The position numbers were made by a program, and so were the translations under genes. Below are positions 47,086 to 58,832 of a stretch of DNA of 64,000 bases, piece after piece. The DNA comes from Tethya wilhelma. Lineage: Eukaryota > Porifera > Demospongiae > Tethyida > Tethyidae. The DNA is taken from NCBI GenBank assembly GCA_964030475.1, contig CAXIPT010000001.1, forward strand, positions 21,952,372 through 22,016,371, given 5' to 3'. Within the stretch, counting starts at the first letter, position 1. Each line of letters starts with the position of its first letter. The notes beneath the pieces are model-generated. The model saw nothing but the letters and a program-made list of their open reading frames with translations. It was not told the origin of the DNA and did not search any database.

Positions 47086-48804
47086 ATGTCAGACAAGGAG
47101 AGGCTCTTTAGTGAAGAATACACAGCTGAATTTACATCCTATGGCTCAAACGAGCAAGCTGTTGTCGCATTAGAAAAAAATTCTAGCGCTGAAAGTAGCC
47201 GCCGCTCAAGTTTCACTTTCAGTTCTCATCGATCAGTGCCTGATGTAGTGGCAGCTGATGAAAAGCACCTATCATTCCATAATGTCGGCTATGAGGTACG
47301 CACTGGATGTTTTGGGAAAAAACACAAAGTTATCCTGGATTCTGTGAGGTGGGTCACATAGAAGCTGTATACTGAAAAGATATAGTGTGTGTTTTTATAT
47401 TTGTTTAGCCTACCAGCTGGCCCATGATGGCAACTAGCTGTGCTCACTTCTGTGCTGTTGTTTTTCTGTTTCAGTGGCTTGCTACCTACTGGTTTGAATG
47501 CTATCATGGGACCCACAGGCAGCGGAAAAACATCGTAAGTCATGGATAATTGCCCAGCGCCTTGGACATGTGTAACAGGCTACTGAGACAGTCAGAGCTA
47601 GACTATACTGTTGCAGACCCTACAAAAAGCTTGAGTAGCAGCTACATGCATTTTATGCTCGAGAGGGCTAATGCGCATGCGCATAATGCCACGTGGATAG
47701 ATAATGACCTTTGAACTCTACCTCTAAGAGCTTCATTGTAGCAAGTGATATGTATATTATGTACTCTTGATTATGTTTTATTTCCTCACTATATATTGTG
47801 CAACTATTCTTTTATATTTTCATGATTGTAGCCTTCTTGACATTCTTGCTGGTCGTAAGGGCAAGTCAGGAGTCAGTGGACATGTCCTAGTCAATGGAGA
47901 AAGACAACCAAAGAACTTCAAGTCTACCTCAGGATATGTTGTCCAGGTATATGTACCTCAATTTGGGATTCAAGCTGACTAGGTCTCAACTGAGCTATAG
48001 TACTTGATCTTAATTAATATTCCACAGAGTAGAGAATAGTCAAAGTATAGTTAGTTCAGTGAGGTGGCCGTCGATATATGTAGCCAGACTTACATGATGT
48101 AAATACACTAGTGACCATGCAGCTATATATATAGTCTCAACATTAGAAAGTGTACCATGACTAATTAACTCCTAGTTTATTATAGTGAGCTTGTGAACCA
48201 TATACATGTGCTACCTATATTATGTGACATGACAGTGTTTGTTTTGACCAGCTATACAATGTCACATGCATGCTATTGCAGGATGACGTGGTGATGGGGA
48301 CTCTGTCTGTTCGTGAGAACCTTCACTTCTCAGCTGCACTTCGACTGCCATCTCACACGACTTTTAAGCAGAGGAAAGAGAGAGTGGAAAGGGTTATTGA
48401 AGAACTGGGGCTTGAACATTGTGCTAGTACAATGGTACAGTTTTGTCTAGAAATTCTCAATTTGGTGTCTGTTGTCAAAAAGACAGCCTGTTTGTCATAG
48501 AGAAATTAGCCTCGTATCCAGGCTCTGGAAGCCTGGGTACGAGGCTAAAAGAAATCAACCAGAGCTAGTCTTAGACCGTAGTCTTAAACTAAATGAGAGC
48601 TAGCCAGCTGTTCAATATCCCATATTAATTTTATATACACGGTTAGATTGGCACTGAGCTCCTCCGTGGTGTGTCTGGTGGAGAGAGGAAGCGTACCAAC
48701 ATTGGTATGGAGTTGATCATTGAACCACAGATACTGTTTCTGGATGAGCCCACCAGTGGACTGGATTCCTTCACAGCTGTCTCTGTGGTACAGCTGCTAA
48801 AGGA
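47086..48804 (+). CDS. ABCG half-transporter, 5' half (nucleotide-binding domain), 5 exons
   Basis: Exons 47086-47348, 47475-47534, 47832-47946, 48282-48434 and 48647-48804 have GT-AG borders and matching phases. The start [20 protein letters not shown] is followed by a Ser-rich leader and the NBD: Walker [17 protein letters not shown] then [14 protein letters not shown], signature VSGGERKR and Walker [14 protein letters not shown]. Exon lengths 60, 115, 153 and 158 nt equal those of the copy at 15459-18775, and the 263-nt first exon equals that at 25542-25280. A half-transporter dimer exporting lipids or toxins is the family norm. The H-loop and membrane exons are not found before the N at 51891, so the 3' half is missing here. 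Residues differ from the minus-strand relative, so allele or paralogue remains open. Confidence 0.88.
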
Positions 48805-48943
48805 GTAAGGCAACATCTATGATTATAATTTAGTGTGAATTAACTTAAAATAGCTGGGGCTATATAAATCTTACATATAGATCAGCTGTTTGTTTTAAAG
48901 CCCCATTGGTTCTAATCATACATACCATAATAATGCAAGTATA

Positions 48944-49262
48944 GTAAAAATTTCGTTAAAATTAGCAGTGTAGGAATGGGCAGTGTTGTAAAATGTAAGG
49001 AACGAGGTGGCATGTCACTATTTTGGCATATGGATATGACTACTTCATTTTCATTTTTGCTTTCTCATACATTTTGTCATTTCCTTTGAAAATGCAATAT
49101 TATTGATATGCTTCAAGCAATGTTGTACAAACCTTGATAAAATAATTGTTTGAATGCATAGATCATGCACACCAATCAGTATGCTCAGCTGCAGAGTGTG
49201 TCACCTTTTCCCCTGATGGTCTGACTGCCCATTCCTACGCTGCTAATTTTTAATGAAATTTT
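48944..49262. mobile_element. TAGGAATGGGC-family MITE, complete
   Basis: The left end taaaaatttcgttaaaatta, followed by gcagtgtaggaatgggcagt, returns in reverse complement at the right end (gactgcccattcctacgctg, then ctaatttttaatgaaatttt). The element is about 319 bp without coding sequence, just downstream of the last ABCG exon. Confidence 0.75.
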
Positions 49263-50111
49263 ATTTTGTTCATTCACTTTTTCTCATAATAGTGAGAGAA
49301 AGCAGATAAACTGATGGAAAACTCCAGCCTCTAGCCCAGACTTGAATCCAATAGAAAACCTCAAAATGCTACAGAATACACCAGAATTCACCTAAATTAT
49401 AGCCTATATAAATTTCCAAATATACACACACATACACACACACACACACAGTACACTGTTGTTGTAGTAATGTAAGAAGTGTGAATAGTTATAGTACACC
49501 AACTAGGAAACCACTATATAAATGTAAATGTCTGCCATAACAGTCCAACCTCCTAAGCCTATACTGAGCAGTTTTCAGAGAAAAACCTTATGTTAGGAGC
49601 TAAACTAAGAAATAAAGGACACTGACATGACAGCTTTTTCAATCCTGTTCAATCGTTTATACAATTAAGAAGCAGGTAGTAAACCTAATAGTTGATAGAA
49701 ATTTCTGTATGTAAGTTTTTTGCTTGTTTGTTCTGTTCAATTAGAAATATGCCCAATTAGGCATAAAGCTAGTTGTAATCCTTCTGTGATATTGTGTTTT
49801 CACTCAAAAATGTGATACTGTTTGATTGTGATGTGGTACCTAGACTCCTATGGGAGTGGTCCCACCCTCACTAGAGCATACCAATGGTTAGGAGATTAAA
49901 GGGTACGGAACCTAGCTGTGTTTATGCAATGACAGTCAGGAACTCCTCTGACGACCGGAAAAACAATTGGTGAATCATTATGTCAGTCTATACTAACCAG
50001 TATAGCTAGGCCTTATAAAAACAAGCTCTGGTAATACAGCCAATAGGTTTTTGTAATAGCTGTTCAATCTATTGGTGGACAAAAGCCCTCTCAAAAACTA
50101 ATTCAAACTCT

Positions 50112-50147
<36 letters not shown>

Positions 50148-50184
50148 TGCATGCACGCACGCACTCACACACGTACGCACACAT

Positions 50185-50231
<47 letters not shown>

Positions 50232-51322
50232 TACACACATACACACACACACACACAACATACCCAATAATTAATCTTGATTTAAAATCTGCTTGGCTAA
50301 ACATTTATTGAGTTTACATTACATGTATGACATTGTATACTTTGGCTGTATTGTAAATGAGACTGTTTGTGTATTTAGGGATTTGTTTACTATAATTTTG
50401 TTGCAAGCATTAATATTGGAGTGATAATGTGTGCACGTGTGTGTTGTCTTTACTCCCCATCTTGTTTGACATCCATTAATATTAGTTGTTTGTGTGTATA
50501 ATCAAAAATATAATATGTATTACTGAACTACTATAATAAAATCTCAGACATAATAATTATACCCTGGATTTTTGTGCATTTTTTAGTACAATTTTTGTAT
50601 AACTATATATATAAGTATATATATATTTTGTTCGTTTGATCAAATAAATAATAATTGTACCATGGTTGTAGTCAATTGACCATTCAGATTGCTCAAAATG
50701 AGGTTGATAAATCTCATATACACCTATGTATTATTGTTATTATACACGAGGTATATTATCTAGATATTCACCTCCTAATAATGTTTGGTCTAATCAGAAC
50801 AACAATATAATTTATAGAAAGCATTCCCCCCTAGGCATATGATTGTCAACACCCTCTCTACCTAGCTAGAAGCTATTTATTATACACTGCTACAATTGTA
50901 GGCCACTCCCTCCATTTTGTAAACAGCAGATTTGGTTGGTCCATGGTACAAGTCAGTTACATCACTCAGTTCTGTTTCTACATGATTTACACAACCTTTG
51001 GCCTCTGCATGGCACTCAGTGTGTAAATAACTTGGCATAGAAACCTGCACCTCGTGATGTATAACCTATAGCCTGCATAAAATTAATATTGTCCAAGATA
51101 GTTTGCTATACTTTGACTGGTAATGGTCATCAGATTATAGATCTTTGCTTTTGAAGGTATAATTAATCACATACATGTGCATGTTGCAACGAATCCAATT
51201 CCACATCGTTATAAGGCTGCGTATATGAGGTGGATGGCACATGTAAGAAGTATCCATCTATGAATATCATTATAAATATTTCTACTAGACATACTATTAC
51301 AATGCTTGCATTAATCATTCAA
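49263..51322. other. Spacer with (CA)n, no gene recognised
   Basis: A (CA)n tract with CGCA and TACA variants occupies about 50116-50256. The rest is AT-rich with short random frames. The missing ABCG exons were sought on both strands and not seen. Confidence 0.5.
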
Positions 51323-51725
51323 TATCTTGTATACACCACCTCTATTGTATACCCTGCGTCTCTTGCGTTCTATGTATCTTGTGTATCTACTGTATACTTC
51401 TATATCTTGTATACAGCACCTCTATCGTATTCCCTGTGTCTCTTGCGTTCTATGTATCTTGTGTATCTACTGTATACTTCTATATCTTGTATACAGCACC
51501 TCTATCGTATTCCCTGCGTCTCTTGCGTTCTCTGTATCTTGTGTATCTACTGTATACTTCTATATATCTTGTATACAGCACCTCTATCGTATTCACTGCG
51601 TCTCTTGCGTTCTCTGTATCTTGTGTATCTACTGTATACTTCTATATCTTGTATACAGCACCTCTATCATATTCCCTGCGTCTCTTGCGTTCTCTGTATC
51701 TTGTGTATCTACTGTATACTTCTAG
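51323..51725 (+). repeat. Minisatellite, 80-bp unit, five copies
   Basis: The unit begins tatcttgtatacagcacctc and ends ctactgtatacttcta. Starts are at 51323, 51403, 51483, then shifted by two bases, to 51725. Copies differ by one to four bases. Eighty is not a multiple of three, so the long hydrophobic frames through it in all phases are by-products. Confidence 0.9.
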
Positions 51726-51891
51726 TGGCATAATAATACCAGTGGTTTCCATGACAGTAGAGTTGGGATCCTGTTCTCCTTGGGACTTGGATGTAACTAT
51801 ACAAGTAGTAAAAATTTCAAAAAAATAAGTAGTGTAGGAATGGGCAGTGCTATCAAAAGTAATGAAACAAGTATTGTCTCAATTTCGGCAN
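51726..51891. repeat. Partial TAGGAATGGGC repeat ending at an N join
   Basis: The repeat (gtaggaatgggcagtgctat) runs to caatttcggca and stops at the N at 51891, where coding sequence begins abruptly. The join therefore lies inside a dispersed repeat and the downstream gene's real 5' neighbour is unknown. Confidence 0.8.
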
Positions 51892-54539
51892 CCTACCAGT
51901 TCAAAGTTCTTCCAGCTGGCAGAGGCTCAGGATCACTAAGTAAAATCAGTGAACTCATTACTACAAACTCAACTGGACCACCAACAAAACTTATGCCCAA
52001 TAAAGTGACTCATAACAGCATAAATCTTCGGTGGAAAGCTCCAGAATATGGCCGAGAAATAATTGACTATTATCAACTTTTCTATAGAAAATCAGATGAC
52101 TTAAATATAGAATGTAATTGGGATAAAATAGAGGAGAAAATTACAAAAACTGACTACTGTGTGGAGAATCTAGAACTGAACACAGAATACATCTTTAAAG
52201 TTCTTCCAATGTGCAAAGATGATCAAGATAAAGGAACAGAGAGTGAAGAGAGCGACGTTATTACGACTAAACCAAGCTCTCCACCTGGTAAACCAGAGGC
52301 CATCAAGGTGACTCACAACAGTGTTCACTTGAAATGGACTAAGCCAACTAGTTGTGTTTCACAAGATAATGAGTATATTGTGAGATACTACTTAAATGAG
52401 CAATCATGCCAAGTGACAAAAAAATGCATGGGGGAAAGCTTTGAGGTAAAGCAACTCAAACCAGAAACTAAATATCATTTTGTTATTATTCCGGTATGTA
52501 GTATTTATGGTAATGGTACTGAAAGTGAAAGTAGTGACGAAGTTACTACAAAACCAGTGTGTAAACCCGTCAAACTAACAACTTCTGATGTAACCTACAA
52601 GAGCATCACATTGACATGGACTAAGCCAAAACACGGCAAAGATCAAATTGATTGCTATATTGTACGTTACAGTGTCCAAAATGACCCAAAGAATATGCAA
52701 CCTGTACGAACAGAAACTGTAAGTACTGAAAACCAAATTATTATCCAAGGACTAAATGCTAACACTCAATACACACTAGATGTATGTGCCAAACTTAATA
52801 AACTTAAAGTGAATCTTGGCACTGAATTTAGTGATACCATCCAGGTCACAACTAAACAAGCTCCTCTGGCTGTTCGTCTATGCAAAGAAGCTCAAGCTCA
52901 ATCACATATTGAACTTATGAATGAAGGTCCTCCAACAGTTTATGAGCTACCTGGAATAATCGATACAATGAAAGATGAACATATAAGAAAGTGTCATTTT
53001 GGAGATCCTACACAAGGCAAAGGCAAACGAGAGAAAGTATTAATGCTTGTTGGAGCTACTGGAGCAGGCAAGAGTACACTGATTGAATGTATAGTTAACT
53101 ACATACTTGGAGTGCAGTGGCAGTATGACTTCCGATTTCAAATAATTAGAAAAGAAATTGAGAGGCCAGAAGCTGAAAGCCAAACTAGATTTATCACTGC
53201 ATATACATTATATCCTGTTCCTGGTTCCATTCTAGACTACACTCTAATCATTATTGATACACCCGGCTATGGTGATACAAGAGGAATCAAACATGACCAT
53301 GTACTGACAGAGCAAATCAAACAGTTCTTCTCTACCCCACCTCCTCTGGGTATTGACCATATTGATGGTGTTGGATTTGTAAAAAAGGCTGCATCACCTC
53401 GACTAACTCCAACACAGCAATACATTTTTGACTCAATTTTGGGAGTATTTGGAAAAGATATGGCAAAAAACATCTTCTTGATGATAACCTTTTGTGATGC
53501 TCAAAAGCCTAAAGTCTTAGGAGCAATTAAGGCTGCAGGGATACCCAACGTTGGTCACTTCAAGTTCAATAATTCTGCATTGTATGCTAACAACATTGAC
53601 AAAACTGACATTATCTCCTCAACTTTCTGGAAAATGGGATTTGGTACACTAGGCAAATTTTTCACAGAATTTGAATTTATGGAATCTATAAGTCTTCAGT
53701 TAACAAGAGATACTTTAGCACAACGCGAACAATTGCAAACTCTTGTAGAAGGACTACATAGACAAATTACTTCAAGTCTTAACCTCATTAGAGAGCTTCA
53801 ACAGGACAAAGAAGCAATAACTGCTCATGAGATAGATATCAAGGGTGATAAGCCATTCACGTATGACGTTGAAGTTATGAAACCATTTAAAACACCTCTG
53901 GAAGATAAAAATAAGAAAGTCACTATATGTATGAAGTGTAATTACACATGTCACTATCCATGTACCATTAAACATGATGAGAAGAAGTACAACTGTGCTG
54001 CTATGAAAGGGAACTACTTACAACGAAATAAAGAATCATGCTGTGAAGTGTGTCCAGGAAAGTGTCACTGGACACAACATGTCAACAAAGACTACAGATA
54101 TGAGCAACAATTAGTTATGGAGAAGAGGACACTTGAAGATCTCATCAAGAAATATGGTGCTACAACTATATCATCAGCCAAAGACCAGCAGACTCCAGTA
54201 AATGAGCAGCAACAATCTGTTTCAGAAGAAGTAGCAAAAAACATGCTTGGAGGGGTTGCAAAGCAATTAATAGAAACATACGATAAAGTATTGGGTCTCA
54301 TAAAACAGACACAAGAAACCATCAATAAACTGGACAAAATTGCTTTAAGAAAATCCAATTCATCTGGCAAAAGTTCTTCTCAAGTTGCCTACATTGAGCT
54401 CTTGATTGAGGCAGAAAAGCTAGGTGGGAAGCCTGGATATGAACAACGAATAGAATCACTAAAACTACTCAAAGAAAGAGCTCAAGTTGCCTTTGAAGTG
54501 GCAAAGACCAGAAGGCAATCAAGTAGCGAGAACAATTAG
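51892..54539 (+). CDS. FN3-array + AIG1-like GTPase protein, 3' part with stop
   Basis: The frame is open from the N to TAG, about 881 codons in one exon. It begins inside an FN3 repeat (YQFKVLPAGRGSGS), then has three more FN3 repeats matching numbers 14 and 15 of the minus-strand copy plus one further (CKPVKLTTSDVTYKSITLTW). A linker leads to a P-loop GTPase: G1 GATGAGKST near 53050, G3 DTPGYGDTRG near 53257, and a TFCD stretch near 53489 where G4 is expected, which resembles AIG1/GIMAP and septin-like domains. A Cys-rich segment follows (CMKCNYTCHYPC...CCEVCPGKCHW, 53926-54072), probably zinc-binding, then a helical, Gln/Glu-rich coiled-coil tail (EKRTLEDLIKKYG to the end). It is about 85 per cent like the other copy over the shared FN3 part by eye. 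It probably acts as a nucleotide-driven oligomerising protein in the cytosol; role unknown. Confidence 0.85.
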
Positions 54540-54764
54540 CCATACACATGCATACAACACAACAACACACACACAAACATTCACACATGACTGCAAGCAT
54601 GCAACTTGGCAATGCACATAAATTATTACTGCATGAGTTAAATCATTAGTTATAGTGATGGCAAAATGTATAGTATAATAACAATTAATCGGGAGTAGTA
54701 TTGCATTATAGTGATTTTGGTTTTGTACATAATATTAATTTTCGTGTTTGACAAAAGTTTCTGA

Positions 54765-54900
54765 TTGGAAATACCTCACCAACATTGAAATCTTGATTGA
54801 GGAAAAAAAGCAAGGTAGACAGCCCAGATATGAACAATGAATAGAGTCACTAAAACTACTCAAAGAGACTTGTCATCGAAGTTGCATTGGAAGGCAATTA
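54765..54900 (+). pseudogene. Decayed copy of the 3' end of the FN3-GTPase gene
   Basis: About 230 bp after the stop, the sequence again reads EILIEEKKQGRQPRYEQ, then a stop, IESLKLLKE and further broken matches to the last 45 codons of the gene above. It carries an in-frame TGA and small indels, so it is not coding. Similarity ends where a catacgta-type repeat starts at about 54902. Confidence 0.75.
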
Positions 54901-55189
54901 TCATACGTACGGTATATCATACGTATACGGTATAGTAGGAATGGGCCAACTGTCCCATAGACCAGTAGTGGCCTAATATAGGGATACTTAAGTCGAATAA
55001 CATTTTGTAGATAACCAGTTTTCGTGGTTTTCCAAGTTTTCTATATTCATGTTAATTAAGCTTTTTTGGCAATAAATAGCCGGTGTGTTTGTCTAAGCAA
55101 AAGAAGTCATCTGAAGGATAATACAATAATGCTACTATAGTTATCCATAAAAGCACTAGCTGACTCTGTAAAGTTACACACGATACTGT
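54901..55189. other. Spacer with partial dispersed repeat
   Basis: It starts with the tcatacgta/taggaatgggcc block seen also at 34463, 57729, 60092 and 62297. The rest is AT-rich with nothing recognised. Confidence 0.5.
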
Positions 55190-56290
55190 GACATACGTAT
55201 TTATCACAGAGGTTACCTAGGTTTCCTAATGTGTGGTATAGCTACTATGGTTATCCAAACTGAACTGACTCTTTGAACGCAAAAACTTAAGCATTGACTC
55301 GGTGAACACACAAAACACACGTAATACTTATCATACAGGTTACCTAGGTTTCCTATGGTTATGTGTGGTTAATACCACAGTTATCCAAAGTGAACTGACT
55401 CTTTGAACGCAAAAACTTAATAAGCACTGACTCTGTGAACACACAAAACACACGTAATATTAAATTTTATCGAACAGGTTACCTAGGTTTCCTATGGTTA
55501 TGTGCAGTGTACCACAGTTATACAAAGTGAACTGACTCTTTGAATGCAAAAACTTAAGCACTGACTCTGTGAACACACAAAACACACGTAATATTTATCG
55601 AACAGGTTACCTAGTAGGTTTCCTATATGGTTATGTGCGGTGTACCACGGTTATATACGAAGTGAACTGACTCTTTGAACGCAAAAACTTAAGCACTGAC
55701 TCTTTGAACACACAAAACACACGTAATATTTATCATAAAGGTTACCTAGGTTACCTATGGTTATGTGTGGTGCACCACAGTAATATCCAAAGTGAACTGA
55801 CTCTGAGAACACAAAATGTTTGGACACACAAAACATATGTAATATTTATCGTACACGTTACCTAGGTTTCTAGTTATGTGTGGTGTACTATGTCAGTCAG
55901 TGCTTAATAACCTAGGTAACGTGTACGATAAATATTACGTATGTTTTGTGTGTCCCAACAGTCAGTGCTTAAGTTTTTGTGTTCATAGATTCAGTTCACT
56001 TTGGATAACTGTGCTGCACCACACATAACCATAGGTAACCTGTATGATAAATATTACGTGTACATGTGTTTTGTGTGTTCACAGAGTCAGTGCTTAAGTT
56101 TTTGCATTCAAAGAGTCAGTTCACTTTGGATAACTGTGGTACACCACACATATATACAAACCATAGGAAACCTGGGTAACCTGTACGATAAATATTATGT
56201 GTGTTTTGTGCATTCACAGAGTCAGTGCTTCAATTTTTGCGTTCAAAGAGTCAGTTCACTTTGGATAACCGTGGTACACCACACATAACC
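55190..56290. repeat. Satellite array, 130-137-bp unit, with an internal inversion
   Basis: Direct units with gaactgactctttgaacgc start at 55262, 55392, 55529, 55664 and 55794, each containing ggttacctaggtttcctatg and cacacaaaacacacgtaata. From about 55890 to 56290 the same unit runs in reverse complement for three copies (starting with cctaggtaacgtgtacgata). The array is therefore a long near-palindrome centred near 55890. No gene lies in it. Confidence 0.9.
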
Positions 56291-56502
56291 ATCCTTTTTA
56301 CACACACAGTATAGTTGCATGACCCTTAAGTGAGGGACACTTGATGCATGGTTGTCACGCCACACACTTGTAAGGACATGCAGCAATTTTGACCCTCTGT
56401 GACCCCTAGCTACTCTATTGTCACCTCCACCCAGCCAGTAAACGGCAATTAGCCTATAAAAACTTTGGTTGCTAGGCAATGGCCCCTGCTAGTGAGTTGA
56501 TC
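56291..56502. other. Short spacer, repeated elsewhere
   Basis: A block with cttaagtgagggacacttgat resembles in reverse complement 29600-29640, and cacctccacccagcc with ggttgctaggcaatggc resembles 31672-31720 in reverse complement. Dispersed repeat of unknown type. Confidence 0.5.
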
Positions 56503-56659
56503 TCAGTTGTTGTGATCAAAGGACAGCTCAAGGTCTGGCTTCCCTTTGTCTACCCTTGTTGCTATACAAGAGGAAGGACTCCAGCTGTCTGAGGCCTCAA
56601 CTTGATGACTTATGTCATCATTGGAACTTGACCAAGAAACTGAACTGCCAGTGGCCTCT
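56503..56659 (-). CDS. Possible terminal exon of an unrecognised gene
   Basis: On the minus strand an attattacag acceptor at about 56660 opens a frame of about 52 codons: EATGSSVSWSSSNDDISHQV, a Ser/Asp-rich stretch, then PDLELSFDHNN and a TGA. The codon use is even and the composition looks like a disordered C-terminus. No homologue or upstream exon was recognised, so this could be chance. Confidence 0.2.
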
Positions 56660-57728
56660 CTGTAATAATTCCATACTTTGTTCCACTGTTATAGCCGCAA
56701 CTGATTGGAACCATTATGATACTGAATAAGATACATAGCTATTGTAAAGATCATCGTTTAAACTCTTTACAAAAGTGAGGATACATATTAAATGAAGGGA
56801 TGAGAATCAGAGCAGTTTCATGCACGATCCCCTGAATTGACCCCCTAAATTCCAAAGTATGCTTAAAGTTGTATTTCAGAACTGGAGAATTTTCAGTATT
56901 TTGAATTTTAATTGAGCAGTTTGGTAGGGGGTCTATTACTTTCTTGTGCTTTTCAGGCATTTTCCGACATTTAAATTATTGTTGGATATAATAATATACA
57001 TTATACTGTATGCATGCCTCCTGGAACTTGAGTGGAAGACTCAGTTGATCATCAGTCTGGTATATCCCTGCCCTGGGGTTGGATAGTACCTGTACGTTGC
57101 TCCGTCAACCGTGTACATGGTCACAAGCCCAAGCATGTTCAACTAAGGCAGATGAGTTTGTGTCAGCTTGTCTCACCGCTCGTCTGTGTTCCTTCAGCCA
57201 TTGGGACAACTTCCTACTGCGGTCTGGCTAACAATGACATAGCCTGGATGAAACTGGTGCACCTGCCACATGGTATATAGCTACACTGCATCTGTCCAGG
57301 TTGCATGGCTACTGGGTCCTTCAGGTGTGACAGAAGACCTCTCAGGGTTTGTGCTGGTCAAAAGCGCACACGGATCCCTAGTGGGGACAGGATCCTCCTG
57401 ATTGATTCAGACATGCCTCTGATGTAGGGGATAACTGTGCATGGTGGTGACGGTCCAGTCAGTGTGGTCATTGGTGCATGGTGTCTCGGTGTTGTAGCTG
57501 GTCTGTTTGAGACATGCATGCCATCTGGGGTATCCATTCATACTCAGGGCACTGTGTCAATGTTTAAGTGCAGCATTTAGGCCTTACAGCAAGTTTGGCA
57601 CTGCCATGGGGTCACTGGCCCATGGTGTCAGTGGTTGCAGGGCCAAGTCTATTATTATTGTTTCAACTTTGTATGGGTTGCTCAATCATGATGCGGATAC
57701 ACATCTATCTTCTGGAAATGTATAATTA
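56660..57728. other. Spacer with a GC-richer repeat block
   Basis: The part at about 57030-57600 is richer in G and C and includes a piece shared with 26245-26300. Plus-strand frames of 70-80 codons here overlap in different phases and look random. Confidence 0.4.
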
Positions 57729-58372
57729 TCATACGTACGATAGTACGTATAGTAGGAATGGGCCGACTGTCCCATAGACACAATACAAAATGTTGGTCAC
57801 TATAAAAATCTAGCAAAACAAAATTAAGTCTTCAAACTTGCTCAGAGGCTCTCACTGACAGATTACTAATTGCATGCAAGGCCTAACACTCACAAAAACT
57901 TTCCTCAGCGCTCGTAGAGAGCGCTAGTGGGAAGCCACAAGAGTGCCATTTTTGTTCATCTAACTTACTTACTTCCTAACTGACTTACTTGAAAAGCATT
58001 TCCAGAGAACCAGAATGTGTTGAGCCAACTTTGACAGCACAAAGTAAGTTCTTTTCATAGGTACTACATTCCTTTATACCCGTTTTCAACACAAATAAGC
58101 CTAAACAAAAACTAGAGAGCTTTGAAACTTAGAGTATAAATTCATGTACTTCAATGTAGCCATCTTTTAGGTAGAGTCCAAAGGTCATTTATCCACGTGG
58201 CATTTAATGCGCATGCGCATTTAATTTAGCTGCTCTTGCATACAATATAGCTGCTACTCAGATAACTCAAGCTTTTTGTAGGGACTAACCAGTCTCTGAT
58301 TGTCTCCACACTGTAGTGTTGAAAAAAGTGAATGAACAAGTAGTAAAAATTTTTAAAAAATAAGCAGTGTAG
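57729..58372. repeat. Composite dispersed repeat, about 640 bp, ending at an N join
   Basis: Order of blocks: catacgtacgatagtacgta, cgactgtcccatagacacaa, agagagcgctagt, acttgaaaagcatttccaga, ccacgtggcatttaatgcgc with atgcgcat, accagtctctgattgtctcc, and finally aagcagtgtag at the N (58373). The same order occurs at 34463-34990 and 60092-60860, and parts in reverse at 62297-62760. It encloses the TAGGAATGGGC end, so it may be a larger parent element of that MITE. Confidence 0.75.
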
Positions 58373-58373
58373 N

Positions 58374-58832
58374 TGGACACATCATGTCAATAAAGACTAC
58401 AAATACGACCAACAGCTAGTGATGGAGAAGAGGACGCTAGAAGATCTCATCAAGAAATATGGTGCAACAACTATATCATCAGCAAAAGAGCAGCAAACTC
58501 CAGCAAATGAACAGCAACAATCGGCTTCAGAAAACATGCTTGGAGGGATTGCAAAGCAATTGACGGAAACATATGATAAAGTATTGGATTTCATTGAACA
58601 GACACAAGAAACCATCAACAAACTGGACCAAATTGCCTTAAGAAAAGCTAACCCGACTCGTGAAGGTTTTTCTCAAGTTGCCTACATAGAACTCTTGATT
58701 GAGGCAGAAAAGCAAGGTGGAAAGCCTGGATACGAGCAACGAATAGATTCACTAAAACTACTTAAAGAAAGAGCTCAAGTTGTTATTGAAGTTGTAAAGA
58801 CTGGAAGGCAATTATGTAGTGAGAACAATTAG
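58374..58832 (+). CDS. C-terminal coiled-coil fragment of another FN3-GTPase gene copy
   Basis: The frame opens at the N with WTHHVNKDYKYDQQLVMEKR and runs to TAG (58830-58832), 152 codons. It matches the last part of the protein at 51892-54539 from the end of the Cys-rich segment on; it lacks five residues around the SVSEEVAKN stretch, has scattered substitutions and no stop. So at least three 3' ends of this family exist in the window, one of them decayed. Upstream parts are cut at the N inside the composite repeat. Confidence 0.85.
   Translation, partial: WTHHVNKDYKYDQQLVMEKRTLEDLIKKYGATTISSAKEQQTPANEQQQSASENMLGGIAKQLTETYDKVLDFIEQTQETINKLDQIALRKANPTREGFSQVAYIELLIEAEKQGGKPGYEQRIDSLKLLKERAQVVIEVVKTGRQLCSENN

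Noticed and set aside
51230..51828. Hydrophobic repeated protein (YTSISCIQHLY...), possible membrane protein
   Set aside because: An 80-bp minisatellite read in three phases; the period is not a multiple of three and all phases are open.
55190..56290. CRISPR-like repeat array
   Set aside because: Units are joined without unique spacers, vary in length, and part of the array is inverted; it is a satellite.
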